Source of the DNA: SZAS-18 sp038322235
Lineage (GTDB): Bacteria; Verrucomicrobiota; Verrucomicrobiia; Chthoniobacterales; SZAS-18
DNA length: 64,000 bases
Assembly (NCBI GenBank): GCA_038322235.1
Contig: JBBQFQ010000007.1
Coordinates: 80,290 to 144,289 of the forward strand
Direction: 5' to 3'
In this document: piece by piece, positions 1 to 8,223 of the stretch
Numbering within the stretch: the stretch's first letter is position 1
How the letters are laid out: each line of letters opens with the position of its first letter
Position numbers and translations under genes: made by a program
Notes under the pieces: model-generated
The model's database searches: none
The model's input: the letters and a program-made list of their open reading frames with translations, nothing else
Told to the model about the DNA's origin: nothing

Positions 1-954
1 TCCTCCCCGGATGCGTGGATCAATGCGGCCGCCGGCGGCGAGGGTCGTCAGATCGAAACGGCCCACAACAAGATCCGGGCCGCGGGCGTCTTTTCGTACA
101 CGAACGGACTCGTCGGCTACGCGACTCTGCTCGTGGTTTTTCTGACCCAGCGTTTGCTGGAGCCCGCCACCCTGTCCAGGATCGTTTTTTTGGCCGCTGG
201 GGCCTCCGTTGCCATCTTGGTCGGACTTTCCGGGAGTCGGTCGGCCGTCGGCAGCGCGATCGGAGTATGGTTTGCGCTGGGCTATGTCTGCCTGCGAAAG
301 CCTGCCCTGGCGCCTCGTGCCATCCTGCTCTTCCCCTTGGTGATTCTGGGAATCGCGGCGATCGCCTATAACCCCGCCACGAGTGAGGGACTCGACGTTC
401 TGGAGGAGCGATTTGGCGGTGAGGATGAAGTTCGAACGGGATTCGCCTATCGCTTCCTCGGGGACTTCACGTCACCGCTGCTGATTCTTCCGGACGTACC
501 GTTCTTCGGCTACGGCCTTGGCATGGGAACCAACGCCGGAGCTGCGCTCGTCGTGGGCAAGCGGGCGTTCCTGCTCGCCGAAGGAGATTTCGCCCGGGTG
601 CTGCTGGAGAGCGGCCCGATCCTTGGGCTGGCGTTCATGATCCTTCGCGCGGCCTATGTGGCGCGTCTCTTTCAGGAGTCTCGCCTTGCGTTACAGCAAC
701 GCGTGGACGCGCTTCCGATGCTCCTCCTCGGCGCGTGCTGGTATCTCATCTTCAGCGGTCAGTTTGGACAGCCGACGGCGCTCGGATACGCCGTCATCGC
801 CGGCGGCCTCTGCCTGGCGGCGTGCCGGGTTCCCGTCGCATCCGCTTCACCCGAGGTGGGCCCCACCGACCCGCCCGTCACGACGATCGAAAGCGGCATC
901 CCCGCGCGCCGGGGCCGTTCCGCCTACGCGGAACGGCTGCACGGCGGTCGTTAG
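1..954 (+). CDS. O-antigen ligase/polymerase-like membrane protein (5' truncated by window)
   Basis: The reading frame is open from base 1 to the TAG at 952-954, so about 317 C-terminal residues are present and the start lies outside the window. Several hydrophobic segments are visible (around GYATLLVVFL, LAAGASVAILVGL and LLFPLVILGIAA). A motif like FSYTNGL precedes them, and a large polar loop sits between later membrane segments, as in Wzy/WaaL-type O-antigen ligases and polymerases of the inner membrane. These proteins join or ligate lipid-linked sugar repeat units. It is followed after 26 bp by glycosyltransferase genes on the same strand, which fits an exopolysaccharide or LPS locus. 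Whether it acts as polymerase or ligase cannot be told from sequence. Confidence 0.75.
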   Translation, partial: SSPDAWINAAAGGEGRQIETAHNKIRAAGVFSYTNGLVGYATLLVVFLTQRLLEPATLSRIVFLAAGASVAILVGLSGSRSAVGSAIGVWFALGYVCLRKPALAPRAILLFPLVILGIAAIAYNPATSEGLDVLEERFGGEDEVRTGFAYRFLGDFTSPLLILPDVPFFGYGLGMGTNAGAALVVGKRAFLLAEGDFARVLLESGPILGLAFMILRAAYVARLFQESRLALQQRVDALPMLLLGACWYLIFSGQFGQPTALGYAVIAGGLCLAACRVPVASASPEVGPTDPPVTTIESGIPARRGRSAYAERLHGGR

Positions 955-980
955 GGCCACCGGCTTCGCGCCGGGTCCAC

Positions 981-2135
981 ATGCGTCTGCTTCAACTCGC
1001 CAATTATCCGCGCGACGCTCAGGAGTCGATGCTCCGCTTTGCAGAGATGCTTCGGAATGGCTTCGCCTCCCGGGGCGTCGCGATCGTCCGAACCGCTCCC
1101 GCGGTGCTCGGCGGCCGCCTGAGCCGCCAGACCGTTCAGGGGATGGGGAAATGGCTCGGTTATCTGGACAAGTACCTGCTTTTCCCGTTCCAGCTCCTGC
1201 TTGCCGTCTGGCGGCACCGCCCTGACCTGGTTCACATCACCGATCACTCGAATGCGCTCTACGTTCCCGTGCTTCGCCGTCTCCATCGCCGCCTGCCGGT
1301 CCTCGTGACCTGTCACGATCTTCTTGCCGTCCGGTACGCGTTGGAGAATCTCGATCCAGAATACCGCATCGGAGCCGCGGGGCGCGCGCAACAACAGGCC
1401 ATCGTCCGCGGTCTCCGCCAGGCGACTCATGTCGCCTGCGATTCGGGCGCGACCCTCGGGGATGTAAAGCGGCTCGTCGTGGCGAATGGCACGCCGGTCG
1501 CGAGCGTCATTCCCGTTGGGCTGGCTTTTCCCTACCGGCCGCTTTCGCGGGCCGAAGCGGACGCCCGTCTGGGTGCACTCCGATCCGCGCTCGACGCCCA
1601 CCCCGCGTTCCTGCTCCACGTGGGGTCGGGCCAGCCGCGCAAGAACCGGCCGTTTCTGCTTCGTCTTCTGGCCCATCTCTCGGCGAGCTGGTCGGGGGCG
1701 ATCGTTTTTGCGGGTGCGCCGTTGACGCCGGAACAGCGCGCCCTCGCGGCGGAGTTGGGAGTGGCCGGCCGTGTCATCGAAGTCGTCGGGCCGGACAACG
1801 AGGTTCTGAACGCACTCTATGCCCGCGCGGCCGCCTTCTTGTTTCCCTCGCGGGCCGAAGGATTCGGCTGGCCGATCATCGAGGCGCAGGCGAGCGGATG
1901 TCCCGTGCTCGCGAGCAATGTCGAGCCCCATCCCGAGGTCGCGGGTGCTCGCGGGGCCGCGCTGCTCCCGCTCGACGACCTCGCGGCCTGGTCGGAGGCG
2001 CTCCGGGAAATCCTCCCACCGGGATCCGCGCGTCGGGCCGATCTCGTGGAGGCGGGCGCGGAGAACGCGCTTCGTCACCAGCCTGAGGGCATGATCGCAG
2101 ATTACGAGGGGCTCTGTGCGCGGTTGATCGCCTGA
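981..2135 (+). CDS. GT4-type glycosyltransferase
   Basis: A 384-residue GT-B fold retaining glycosyltransferase. The C-terminal half has the GSGQPRKNR segment that binds the nucleotide sugar and an EX7E motif (E293 and E301, in EGFGWPIIE), both typical of family GT4. An upstream ATG at 735 would overlap the preceding gene by over 200 bp; the ATG at 981, giving MRLLQLAN, matches the usual N-terminal beta strand of the family and was chosen. It probably transfers one sugar during assembly of a lipid-linked oligosaccharide on the cytoplasmic face of the membrane. It lies 6 bp upstream of an acyltransferase gene, so the two are probably co-transcribed. Donor and acceptor are unknown. Confidence 0.85.
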   Translation: MRLLQLANYPRDAQESMLRFAEMLRNGFASRGVAIVRTAPAVLGGRLSRQTVQGMGKWLGYLDKYLLFPFQLLLAVWRHRPDLVHITDHSNALYVPVLRRLHRRLPVLVTCHDLLAVRYALENLDPEYRIGAAGRAQQQAIVRGLRQATHVACDSGATLGDVKRLVVANGTPVASVIPVGLAFPYRPLSRAEADARLGALRSALDAHPAFLLHVGSGQPRKNRPFLLRLLAHLSASWSGAIVFAGAPLTPEQRALAAELGVAGRVIEVVGPDNEVLNALYARAAAFLFPSRAEGFGWPIIEAQASGCPVLASNVEPHPEVAGARGAALLPLDDLAAWSEALREILPPGSARRADLVEAGAENALRHQPEGMIADYEGLCARLIA

Positions 2136-2141
2136 CTCGCC

Positions 2142-2801
2142 ATGTTTAAGCGGATTATTGCCCTCCTCCTTCCGTGGCCGCTGCGTCGCCACTGGCTGCA
2201 GCGCTGCTTCGGCTACTCCATTCACCCGCGCGCGCGGATCGGGCTCGCCTGGGTGTTCCCGGAGACGCTCGAGATGGGAGAGGGGAGCAGCATTGGACAC
2301 GCGACGGTCGTCAAAGGCCTCCGCCTCCTCCGCCTCGGCGCGCAAGCGAGCATTGGCCGCGGTTGCTGGATTACGGGCTTTCCCCGCGGCGCGGCGCGGC
2401 ATTTCCAGCATCAGCCGGAGCGGCGCCCGGAACTCATCGTCGGCGCACACAGTGCGATCACGAATCGCCATTTGATCGACTGCACCGCCTCCGTGGTCCT
2501 GGGCGAATTCACCACGTTCGCCGGGTTTGCCTCGCAAATCCTCACCCACAGCATCGATCTCGCGGCCAGCCGCCAGTCGAGTGCTCCCGTCACAATTGGG
2601 AATTACTGTTTCGTGGGGACGAACAGCGTTCTTCTTGGGGGCGCGATTCTGCCGGATCACTGCGTTCTGGGCGCGAAGTCGCTCCTCAACAAACCTCTCA
2701 CGGAGACCCACACGCTCTACGGGGGAGTTCCGGCCGTGGCCTTGAAGAAGCTTCCCCCGAATCTGGGCTACTTCCTCCGCCAGGAGGGATTCGTCGATTG
2801 A
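2142..2801 (+). CDS. Left-handed beta-helix acyltransferase (hexapeptide repeat)
   Basis: A 219-residue protein with hexapeptide-repeat turns in its second half (IGNYCFVGTNSV, then GGAILPDHCVLGAKSLL), the signature of the left-handed beta-helix acyltransferase family that includes WcaF, WcaB and serine acetyltransferases. The N-terminus carries a short hydrophobic stretch. The likely role is O-acetylation of a sugar in the polysaccharide made by the surrounding genes, using acetyl-CoA. The ATG lies 6 bp after the upstream stop codon. A catalytic His is plausible in the central region, but I cannot assign it with confidence. Confidence 0.8.
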   Translation: MFKRIIALLLPWPLRRHWLQRCFGYSIHPRARIGLAWVFPETLEMGEGSSIGHATVVKGLRLLRLGAQASIGRGCWITGFPRGAARHFQHQPERRPELIVGAHSAITNRHLIDCTASVVLGEFTTFAGFASQILTHSIDLAASRQSSAPVTIGNYCFVGTNSVLLGGAILPDHCVLGAKSLLNKPLTETHTLYGGVPAVALKKLPPNLGYFLRQEGFVD

Positions 2802-2829
2802 CGACCCGCCCGCGAACCCGTCCCGCCTG

Positions 2830-3990
2830 ATGCGTCTTCTCCACGTGGTCGCGAGCACGGATCCCGCCGAGGGCGGAGTCACGGAAGCCGTGCGTCAAAT
2901 GTGCGAGTCTCTCACCGCGTTGGGCCACGCGTGCGAGGTCGCCAGCCCGGAGGAACTGGCCTGCGCCACATCCGGCTACCCCGTTCCCCGGCACTGTCTC
3001 GGTCCGGCGAAATCATCCTACCGCTACACGCCGCGACTGCCCGCCTTCGTCCGCGCGAACGCCCACCGCTTCGATGCCGTTCTCGTCCACGGCATGTGGC
3101 AGCATCCCGGCTTGGCTGTCCGGAGCGGGTTGCGGGGGCTCGCGACGCCGTATTTCGTTTATCCGCACGGGATGCTCGATCCCTGGTTTAAGCGCACGTA
3201 CCCCCTCAAGCACCTGAAGAAGTGGCTCTACTGGCCCTGGGGCGACTACCGGGTATTGCGCGATGCGCGCGCCGTGCTTTTCACGTGCGAGGAGGAGTGC
3301 CGCCTCGCGCGCCAATCCTTCTGGCTTTATCGCTGCCGGGAGCAGATCGCTCCGCTCGGTCTCGCGGATCCCGGGTCGGAGCGGGGCCCGCAGCATCTCG
3401 ACGCTTTTTTCGCCCGCCATCCCGAGCTCAGGGAGAAGCGCCTGCTCCTCTTCCTCGGCCGACTCCACGTCAAAAAAGGCTGTGATTTGCTGCTGGACGC
3501 GTTTGCGAGCGCGGCCGCGATGCATCCGGCCGCGCATCTGGTCATGGCTGGCCCGGATCAGATGGGATGGCGCGGTGAGCTCGAGCGCCAGGCCGCGCGT
3601 CTGCGGATTTCGGACCGCGTGACGTGGCCGGGGATGCTTACGGGCGATTCGAAATGGGGCGCGCTCCGCGCCGCGGATGCGTTCGTGCTGCCGTCGCATC
3701 AGGAAAACTTCGGTCTCGCTGTGGTCGAGTCCCTCGCCTGCGGAACGCCGGTGCTGCTCTCGGATCAGGTGAACATCTGGCGCGAGATCGTCGCCGATGG
3801 GGCCGGGCTGGCGGCACCAGACGATGCGGAGGGGACGCGAAAACTGGTCGCCGCGTGGGCTCAGGATGCTCCTGGATGGCAGACCCGGCGCGACGTCGCC
3901 CGCCAGACTTTTGTCGATCGCTTCGAGAGCCGCCGCGCGGTGGCCCGGCTCGCTGAAATCCTCGCGCCGGGAGCGCAAAAATTGTCCTGA
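2830..3990 (+). CDS. GT4-type glycosyltransferase
   Basis: A 386-residue GT-B glycosyltransferase. The N-terminus MRLLHVVAST followed by a glycine-rich segment is the usual acceptor-domain start. The C-terminal domain has FLGRLHVKKG and ENFGLAVVES with the EX7E pair E292 and E300. It follows the acyltransferase gene by 28 bp and is last in this plus-strand run. Its 3' end converges on the methyltransferase gene at 4021 and shares a hairpin with it. The reaction is probably sugar transfer to a growing lipid-linked glycan; specificity is unknown. Confidence 0.85.
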   Translation: MRLLHVVASTDPAEGGVTEAVRQMCESLTALGHACEVASPEELACATSGYPVPRHCLGPAKSSYRYTPRLPAFVRANAHRFDAVLVHGMWQHPGLAVRSGLRGLATPYFVYPHGMLDPWFKRTYPLKHLKKWLYWPWGDYRVLRDARAVLFTCEEECRLARQSFWLYRCREQIAPLGLADPGSERGPQHLDAFFARHPELREKRLLLFLGRLHVKKGCDLLLDAFASAAAMHPAAHLVMAGPDQMGWRGELERQAARLRISDRVTWPGMLTGDSKWGALRAADAFVLPSHQENFGLAVVESLACGTPVLLSDQVNIWREIVADGAGLAAPDDAEGTRKLVAAWAQDAPGWQTRRDVARQTFVDRFESRRAVARLAEILAPGAQKLS

Positions 3991-4024
3991 GCACCTCGCG
4001 AGAAGCAAATCTCGCCCCGCTCAG
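3987..4024. terminator. Nested inverted repeat between two convergent genes
   Basis: CTGAGC at 3987-3992 pairs with GCTCAG at 4019-4024, and inside it GCGAGA at 3998-4003 pairs with TCTCGC at 4010-4015 around an AGCAAA loop. The outer arms contain the TGA stop of the plus-strand glycosyltransferase and the reverse-complement stop of the minus-strand methyltransferase. No U tract follows on either strand, so it may be a Rho-dependent or RNA-stabilising structure, not an intrinsic terminator. Confidence 0.45.
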
Positions 4025-4845
4025 AGTCGACGGCTCAAAGCGCGCATCCAGAACCAAACGCGGCCGGCGACGCGGCTTTCGTCCGTCGCCCGAAGGAGCA
4101 GTTCGGCATCGAGCGATCCCTGAAAATGGGGCGTGTTCTCCTCCAACCATCCGGTGCGGCTCGTGGCTTCGATTCGGCGAATCGTGTGGGTGGAGTCAAA
4201 GCGTGTCCGCAGGAGCGCTTCCACCGCCACCGATGGTTCGGATTCCTCGTGGATCTCCACGAGTACGTCGCTTCGCAGCAGTGACCGCGCCTGCGCGGGA
4301 TTCAGCAGCTCGGTTTCGAAGCCTTCGATGTCGCAAACCACGAGGGTCTCACCTTGCGCCAGGGCCTCGAGCTCCGCGTGCGTGCATAGTGATCGGACGT
4401 GAACTCGCCCTTCCGCCGCGTTGAGACCCGCGAGGCGCGCGACCTGCCGGCGCGAGAGGAAATCCGTGTCGAACGCGAAGACGTTGGCGTCGGAAAGGAT
4501 CAGCGCCAAGCCGACCGCGTAGTATCCTTCGGCGGAGCCGACGTCGATGACGGTCCGATACGATTGCTGACGAATTTCAGCGATGATGGGGTGCAGCTCC
4601 GCTTCGTAGGAGCCCAACCATTTGGGGGTGATAGACCCCCAGACCACTTCGTCGAAATAGTGCATGCCCTCGAAGGGGCCACGCTGGACGAGGATGGGGC
4701 TACGCCCGGGGAAAAGTCGGCGTCGGACTTCCGCGTGGAGCTCCGAGAACCTCCTCTTGAAGTATTGCCGATGGCGGATCGCACGAATGCTGTTCACCAC
4801 CGACGGGACTCGTCGTTCCAGAAAAGTTCGCAAAACCCGCTTCAT
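4021..4845 (-). CDS. FkbM-like SAM-dependent methyltransferase
   Basis: A 274-residue protein with a Rossmann-type SAM motif (VIDVGSAEGYYAVG) and a downstream acidic motif (CDIEGFE) equivalent to the DVEG motif of FkbM-family O-methyltransferases. The frame extends upstream to 5043, but that would overlap the next gene and add a low-complexity Gly/Ala/Arg leader. The ATG at 4845 gives MKRVLRTFLE and was preferred. It lies 92 bp downstream of another FkbM-type gene on the same strand, so the pair may be one operon decorating the polysaccharide with methyl groups. The substrate is unknown. Confidence 0.7.
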   Translation of the reverse strand: MKRVLRTFLERRVPSVVNSIRAIRHRQYFKRRFSELHAEVRRRLFPGRSPILVQRGPFEGMHYFDEVVWGSITPKWLGSYEAELHPIIAEIRQQSYRTVIDVGSAEGYYAVGLALILSDANVFAFDTDFLSRRQVARLAGLNAAEGRVHVRSLCTHAELEALAQGETLVVCDIEGFETELLNPAQARSLLRSDVLVEIHEESEPSVAVEALLRTRFDSTHTIRRIEATSRTGWLEENTPHFQGSLDAELLLRATDESRVAGRVWFWMRALSRRL

Positions 4846-4937
4846 GGCAAGTCGCTCCGCGGCCCGGAGTTGAACGGAGACATCCTTTGCACCCGCCTCC
4901 CCATACCGCGAATCACCGGCCCCGCAATCGGCGGGCG

Positions 4938-5849
4938 TCAGGTCCCGCGAAACCCCCCGCGAAGCACCCGCCAGCCCCGCGGCGTCAAAGCCGCCCGGGC
5001 GAGGTCGGGTCGGCGCGTGCCGAGGTAGCTGGGAGATTCCCAAGCCTCATCCACGCCTGGAGTCGAAGCGTCGAGCAGCGCGGGTCCGAAAAGGTGATAG
5101 CCGAGCGAGAACACTTCGTAGCCCCAATCGCGCAAACGCGATGCGACCCCGGTGGCCGCGGGATCGAGATCCTCGAAAATCACATGCTCGATCGCCCCGC
5201 GCTCCAGCGCGCTCGCCGCTCCGGCGATGACTGCGCTTTCCGCGCCCTCGACGTCGATTTTGAGCAATCGGCAGCTTCCGCCGGCGAGCGTCTCGTCGAT
5301 CGTGGTCAGTCGGACGGGCCGACGGGTGGCCTCAGGAGCCGCTGGCGATTCGGGATCGACGAGACGGGACATCCCTTCGTTGAAGGCAAACGCCTCCTCT
5401 TCCAGGGTGGCGGAGCCGGGGGTCGACCCCAGCGCGCACTCGTGCAGGACAATCTCGGCGCAAGCCCCGCGCGCCCGCGCCCGGGCCGCGTTCCGGGCGA
5501 GGCGCGCGAAGACCACGGGGTGCGGTTCGAACGCGTGAACCGTTCCACGCGGCCCCACGCACGCGGCGAAGAGTGCCGTCATGTAGCCGAGATTGGCGCC
5601 CGCATCGATGGCCATGTCTCCCGCGTGGAGCAGGCGGCTCGCTGCCTCGCTCACGGCCACGTCGAAGATGCGCTGGCGGAAAATTTCTCCGCCCACGAGC
5701 TCGTGACGGTTCACCTCCAGTTCTGAGCCCCACGGGAGACGCACGATGACTTCGTTCCCACTTGGAGGCTTCAATTTCTGCCAGACTCGTCGCAGCGCGG
5801 TCCCCGGCGCAAAGACGTAGCACGGCTTGAGTAGTCCTCGCGATCTCAC
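4938..5849 (-). CDS. FkbM family methyltransferase
   Basis: The core shows DAGANLGYMTALFA (SAM-binding glycine loop), a following VHAFEPHP strand and LLKIDVEGAE, all diagnostic of FkbM methyltransferases that methylate sugar hydroxyls. The frame is open back to an ATG at 5987, but that start would overlap the divergent acyltransferase gene that begins at 5964. I chose the GTG at 5849, giving about 303 residues; a TTG a little further upstream is also possible, so the N-terminus is uncertain. It probably acts with its minus-strand neighbour on the product of the polysaccharide locus. Confidence 0.75.
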   Translation of the reverse strand: MRSRGLLKPCYVFAPGTALRRVWQKLKPPSGNEVIVRLPWGSELEVNRHELVGGEIFRQRIFDVAVSEAASRLLHAGDMAIDAGANLGYMTALFAACVGPRGTVHAFEPHPVVFARLARNAARARARGACAEIVLHECALGSTPGSATLEEEAFAFNEGMSRLVDPESPAAPEATRRPVRLTTIDETLAGGSCRLLKIDVEGAESAVIAGAASALERGAIEHVIFEDLDPAATGVASRLRDWGYEVFSLGYHLFGPALLDASTPGVDEAWESPSYLGTRRPDLARAALTPRGWRVLRGGFRGT

Positions 5850-5963
5850 GGCCCTGCCGATATCGCGTTCCGCGCCTCTTCGCAACGAGGCCAGACCCGC
5901 GCTCGCCTGCCAGACGAATTTCGGTGTAGTCTGCCGTTCCCTCTCGAAAGCGTTCTCCCTCCC

Positions 5964-6533
5964 ATGTCCACGCCCTTGCAGACCCATCGCCAGGATGACT
6001 TCGGTACGTCACCGTGGACGCTGGCGCAGCGGGTGAAGATGGCGCTCTGGATTGTGAGCTGGAAGCTTTTTTGCGCGTGGACGCCAAAGCAGTTGAACGT
6101 GGTTCGCCTCGCGGTCCTCCGCGCGTTTGGAGCGCGCCTCGAAGGCCGGCCCTTCATCCACCCGAAGGCGCGCATCCGCATCCCCTGGCATTTGACCATG
6201 CATCACCGCGCCTGCCTCGGCGAGGAGGCGAATGCCTACACGCTGGGCGAAATCGAGATCGGCGAGGGCAGCACGGTCGCCCAGGAGGCCTACCTCTGTA
6301 CGGGAACGCACGATCTCGACCACCCGAAGTGGCCTTTGCAGACGGCGAAGATCACGATTGGCCGTGACGCCTTCATCGGCGCGCGCGCCTTCATTCTCCC
6401 GGGGGTGACGATTGGCGACCGCGCGATCATCGGCGCCTGCTCGGTCGTGACGAAGGATGTTCCCGCCAACGTGATTTGCGCCGGTCAGCCCGCCCGGGTG
6501 ATTCGCGAGAGGCTGGGCCCTGCGACGACATGA
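5964..6533 (+). CDS. WcaF-like colanic-acid-type acetyltransferase
   Basis: A 189-residue hexapeptide-repeat acetyltransferase. It has IEIGEGSTVAQEAYLCTGTHDL with the conserved catalytic-region His, then ITIGRDAFIGARAF and GVTIGDRAIIGACSVV, and ends in the family's NVICAGQPARVI segment. Length and order of motifs match WcaF (colanic acid acetyltransferase). It opens a tightly packed plus-strand operon with four-base or one-base overlaps down to 9449, and is divergent from the FkbM gene, so a shared promoter region probably lies at 5850-5963. Confidence 0.85.
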   Translation: MSTPLQTHRQDDFGTSPWTLAQRVKMALWIVSWKLFCAWTPKQLNVVRLAVLRAFGARLEGRPFIHPKARIRIPWHLTMHHRACLGEEANAYTLGEIEIGEGSTVAQEAYLCTGTHDLDHPKWPLQTAKITIGRDAFIGARAFILPGVTIGDRAIIGACSVVTKDVPANVICAGQPARVIRERLGPATT

Positions 6534-7366
6534 TGGGCGAGTTGACCATCGTCGTCTTGACGCGGGATGAGGAGCGCGATCTGCCCCGCTGTCTGAAATC
6601 GCTCCAGGGCTGGGGCGAGGTCGTCGTGCTTGATTCCGGGAGCACCGACGCCACCTGCGAGATCGCGCGCGGCGCGGGTGCGCGGGTGCTGAGCCATCCA
6701 TTCGCCGGGTTCGGGACGCAGCGGAATTGGGCCCTCGACTACGCGGCGATCGCCACCCCGTGGGTGCTTTTTCTGGATGCCGACGAAGTCGCGACCCCCG
6801 CGTTTCGCGCGGCCGTGGACAGCGCCATCGCAGGCGCCGGCCCGGCTGTCGCCGGATTTCACTGCTGCTGGCGGACGCTGCTTGGCGGACGCTGGCTGAA
6901 GCGTTGCGACTCCTTCCCCAAATGGCAGTTCCGTCTCCTGCGCGCGGGCCGGGCCCGTTTCATCGACTCCGGACACGGTCAGAAGGAAGGCGCGGTTGAT
7001 GGTGAGACCGGATTTGTCCGGATGCCGTACGATCATCATGCCTTCAGCAAGGGTTGGTCGCACTGGCTCGAAAAGCACAACGGCTACTCGAGCCAGGAGG
7101 CGCGTGAACGGCTCCATTCGGAGGCCCCGGCCCGGGACATCTTCTCGCCGGATCCGTCCCGGCGAAACCGCGCGCTGAAACCCCTCGTGAGCCGTCTGCC
7201 GGGCTGGCCGTTGCTCCGTTTTTTGCACATGTATCTTTTCCGCCTCGGGTTTATCGAAGGCCGGCCGGGGTTGGACTACTGCGTGAACATGGCTTTCTAC
7301 GAGCATCTGATCCGCCTCAAGATGGACGAACTTCGGGTTGCCAGGAATCCCCTGCCGCCGGCATGA
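6530..7366 (+). CDS. GT2 family glycosyltransferase (WaaE/KdtX-like)
   Basis: A 278-residue inverting GT-A glycosyltransferase. It has TIVVLTRDEERDL at the start, a VLDSGSTD motif, and LFLDADE (DXD-type metal and nucleotide-sugar binding). The FLHMYLFRLGFIEGRPG region near the C-terminus is typical of the WaaE/KdtX group, which adds a glucose to LPS core. The ATG overlaps the previous stop codon as ATGA (6530-6533), indicating translational coupling. A longer frame from 6476 exists but enters the upstream gene. A close paralogue follows immediately. Confidence 0.85.
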   Translation: MMGELTIVVLTRDEERDLPRCLKSLQGWGEVVVLDSGSTDATCEIARGAGARVLSHPFAGFGTQRNWALDYAAIATPWVLFLDADEVATPAFRAAVDSAIAGAGPAVAGFHCCWRTLLGGRWLKRCDSFPKWQFRLLRAGRARFIDSGHGQKEGAVDGETGFVRMPYDHHAFSKGWSHWLEKHNGYSSQEARERLHSEAPARDIFSPDPSRRNRALKPLVSRLPGWPLLRFLHMYLFRLGFIEGRPGLDYCVNMAFYEHLIRLKMDELRVARNPLPPA

Positions 7367-8223
7367 ACAAGGTTCCCATCGCCATCTTTATCCCCGCGAA
7401 AAACGAGGCGCACAACCTGCCCCGGTGCCTCGCCTCCGTCGCCTGGGCGGATCAGGTCTTCGTCGTGGATTCCCAGAGCACGGACGGGACGGCCGAAGTC
7501 GCGGCGGCGCATGGTGCAGAGGTCGTGCAGTTCCACTTCAAGGGCACCTGGCCCAAGAAGAAGAATTGGGCCCTCGTAAACCTCCCCTTCCGGCACGAGT
7601 GGGTCTTCATCCTCGACGCCGACGAAGTACTCCCGCCCGGCACCGAGGCGGAATTTCGTGAGATCGTCGAAGACAACCGCCCCGAGAACGGTTTCTGGAT
7701 CAACCGCCGCTTCATGTTCATGGGCCGCTGGCTCGAGCACGCGTATTATCCGAGCTGGAATCTGCGCCTCTTCCGGCACACGCAGGGCCGCTACGAGAAG
7801 CTCACGGACGCGGTCACGAACAGCGGGGACAATGAGGTGCACGAGCACGTCGTCGTTGCCGGTGCGACGGGCCGGCTCCGCGCGGAGATGGATCACTACG
7901 CGTTCCCGAGCGTCGACGTCTTCGTCGAGAAGCATAATCGATACTCCAACTGGGAGGCCCGGGTCGCGCTCGACCGTTATCTCGGCGGCAGTGCCACCGC
8001 CCTCCAGCACGAACAGATCGGGTGGCGCCGCCGCGTCAAACTGCTGGCGTCCCACCTCCCCTTTCGCCCGCTGCTGCGCTTTCTCCACGTCTACGTCTGG
8101 CAGGGCGGATTTCTCGACGGACGCGAAGGCTGGTATTTCGCCCGGTTGCTCGCGATGTATGAATTCCTCTCCGTCGCCAAATCCTACGAATTGAAAAAAT
8201 CGGCTCCCGCCGATCGTCGCTGA
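7363..8223 (+). CDS. GT2 family glycosyltransferase (WaaE/KdtX-like), second copy
   Basis: A 286-residue GT-A glycosyltransferase, paralogous to the gene before it: PAKNEAHNLPRCL, VVDSQSTDGT, ILDADEV, and a C-terminal FLHVYVWQGGFLDGREG corresponding to the FLHMYLF segment of its neighbour. The ATG again overlaps the preceding stop as ATGA. Two adjacent copies that differ in sequence suggest two successive sugar additions, or two acceptors, in the same pathway. Specificity is not predictable. Confidence 0.85.
   Translation: MNKVPIAIFIPAKNEAHNLPRCLASVAWADQVFVVDSQSTDGTAEVAAAHGAEVVQFHFKGTWPKKKNWALVNLPFRHEWVFILDADEVLPPGTEAEFREIVEDNRPENGFWINRRFMFMGRWLEHAYYPSWNLRLFRHTQGRYEKLTDAVTNSGDNEVHEHVVVAGATGRLRAEMDHYAFPSVDVFVEKHNRYSNWEARVALDRYLGGSATALQHEQIGWRRRVKLLASHLPFRPLLRFLHVYVWQGGFLDGREGWYFARLLAMYEFLSVAKSYELKKSAPADRR

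Noticed and set aside
951..2882. Long minus-strand frame opposite the first glycosyltransferases, and similar ones at 10282-12177 and 12502-14040.
   Set aside because: Antisense frames kept open by third-position GC; plus-strand proteins (GT4, UvrC, S9 peptidase) are certain.
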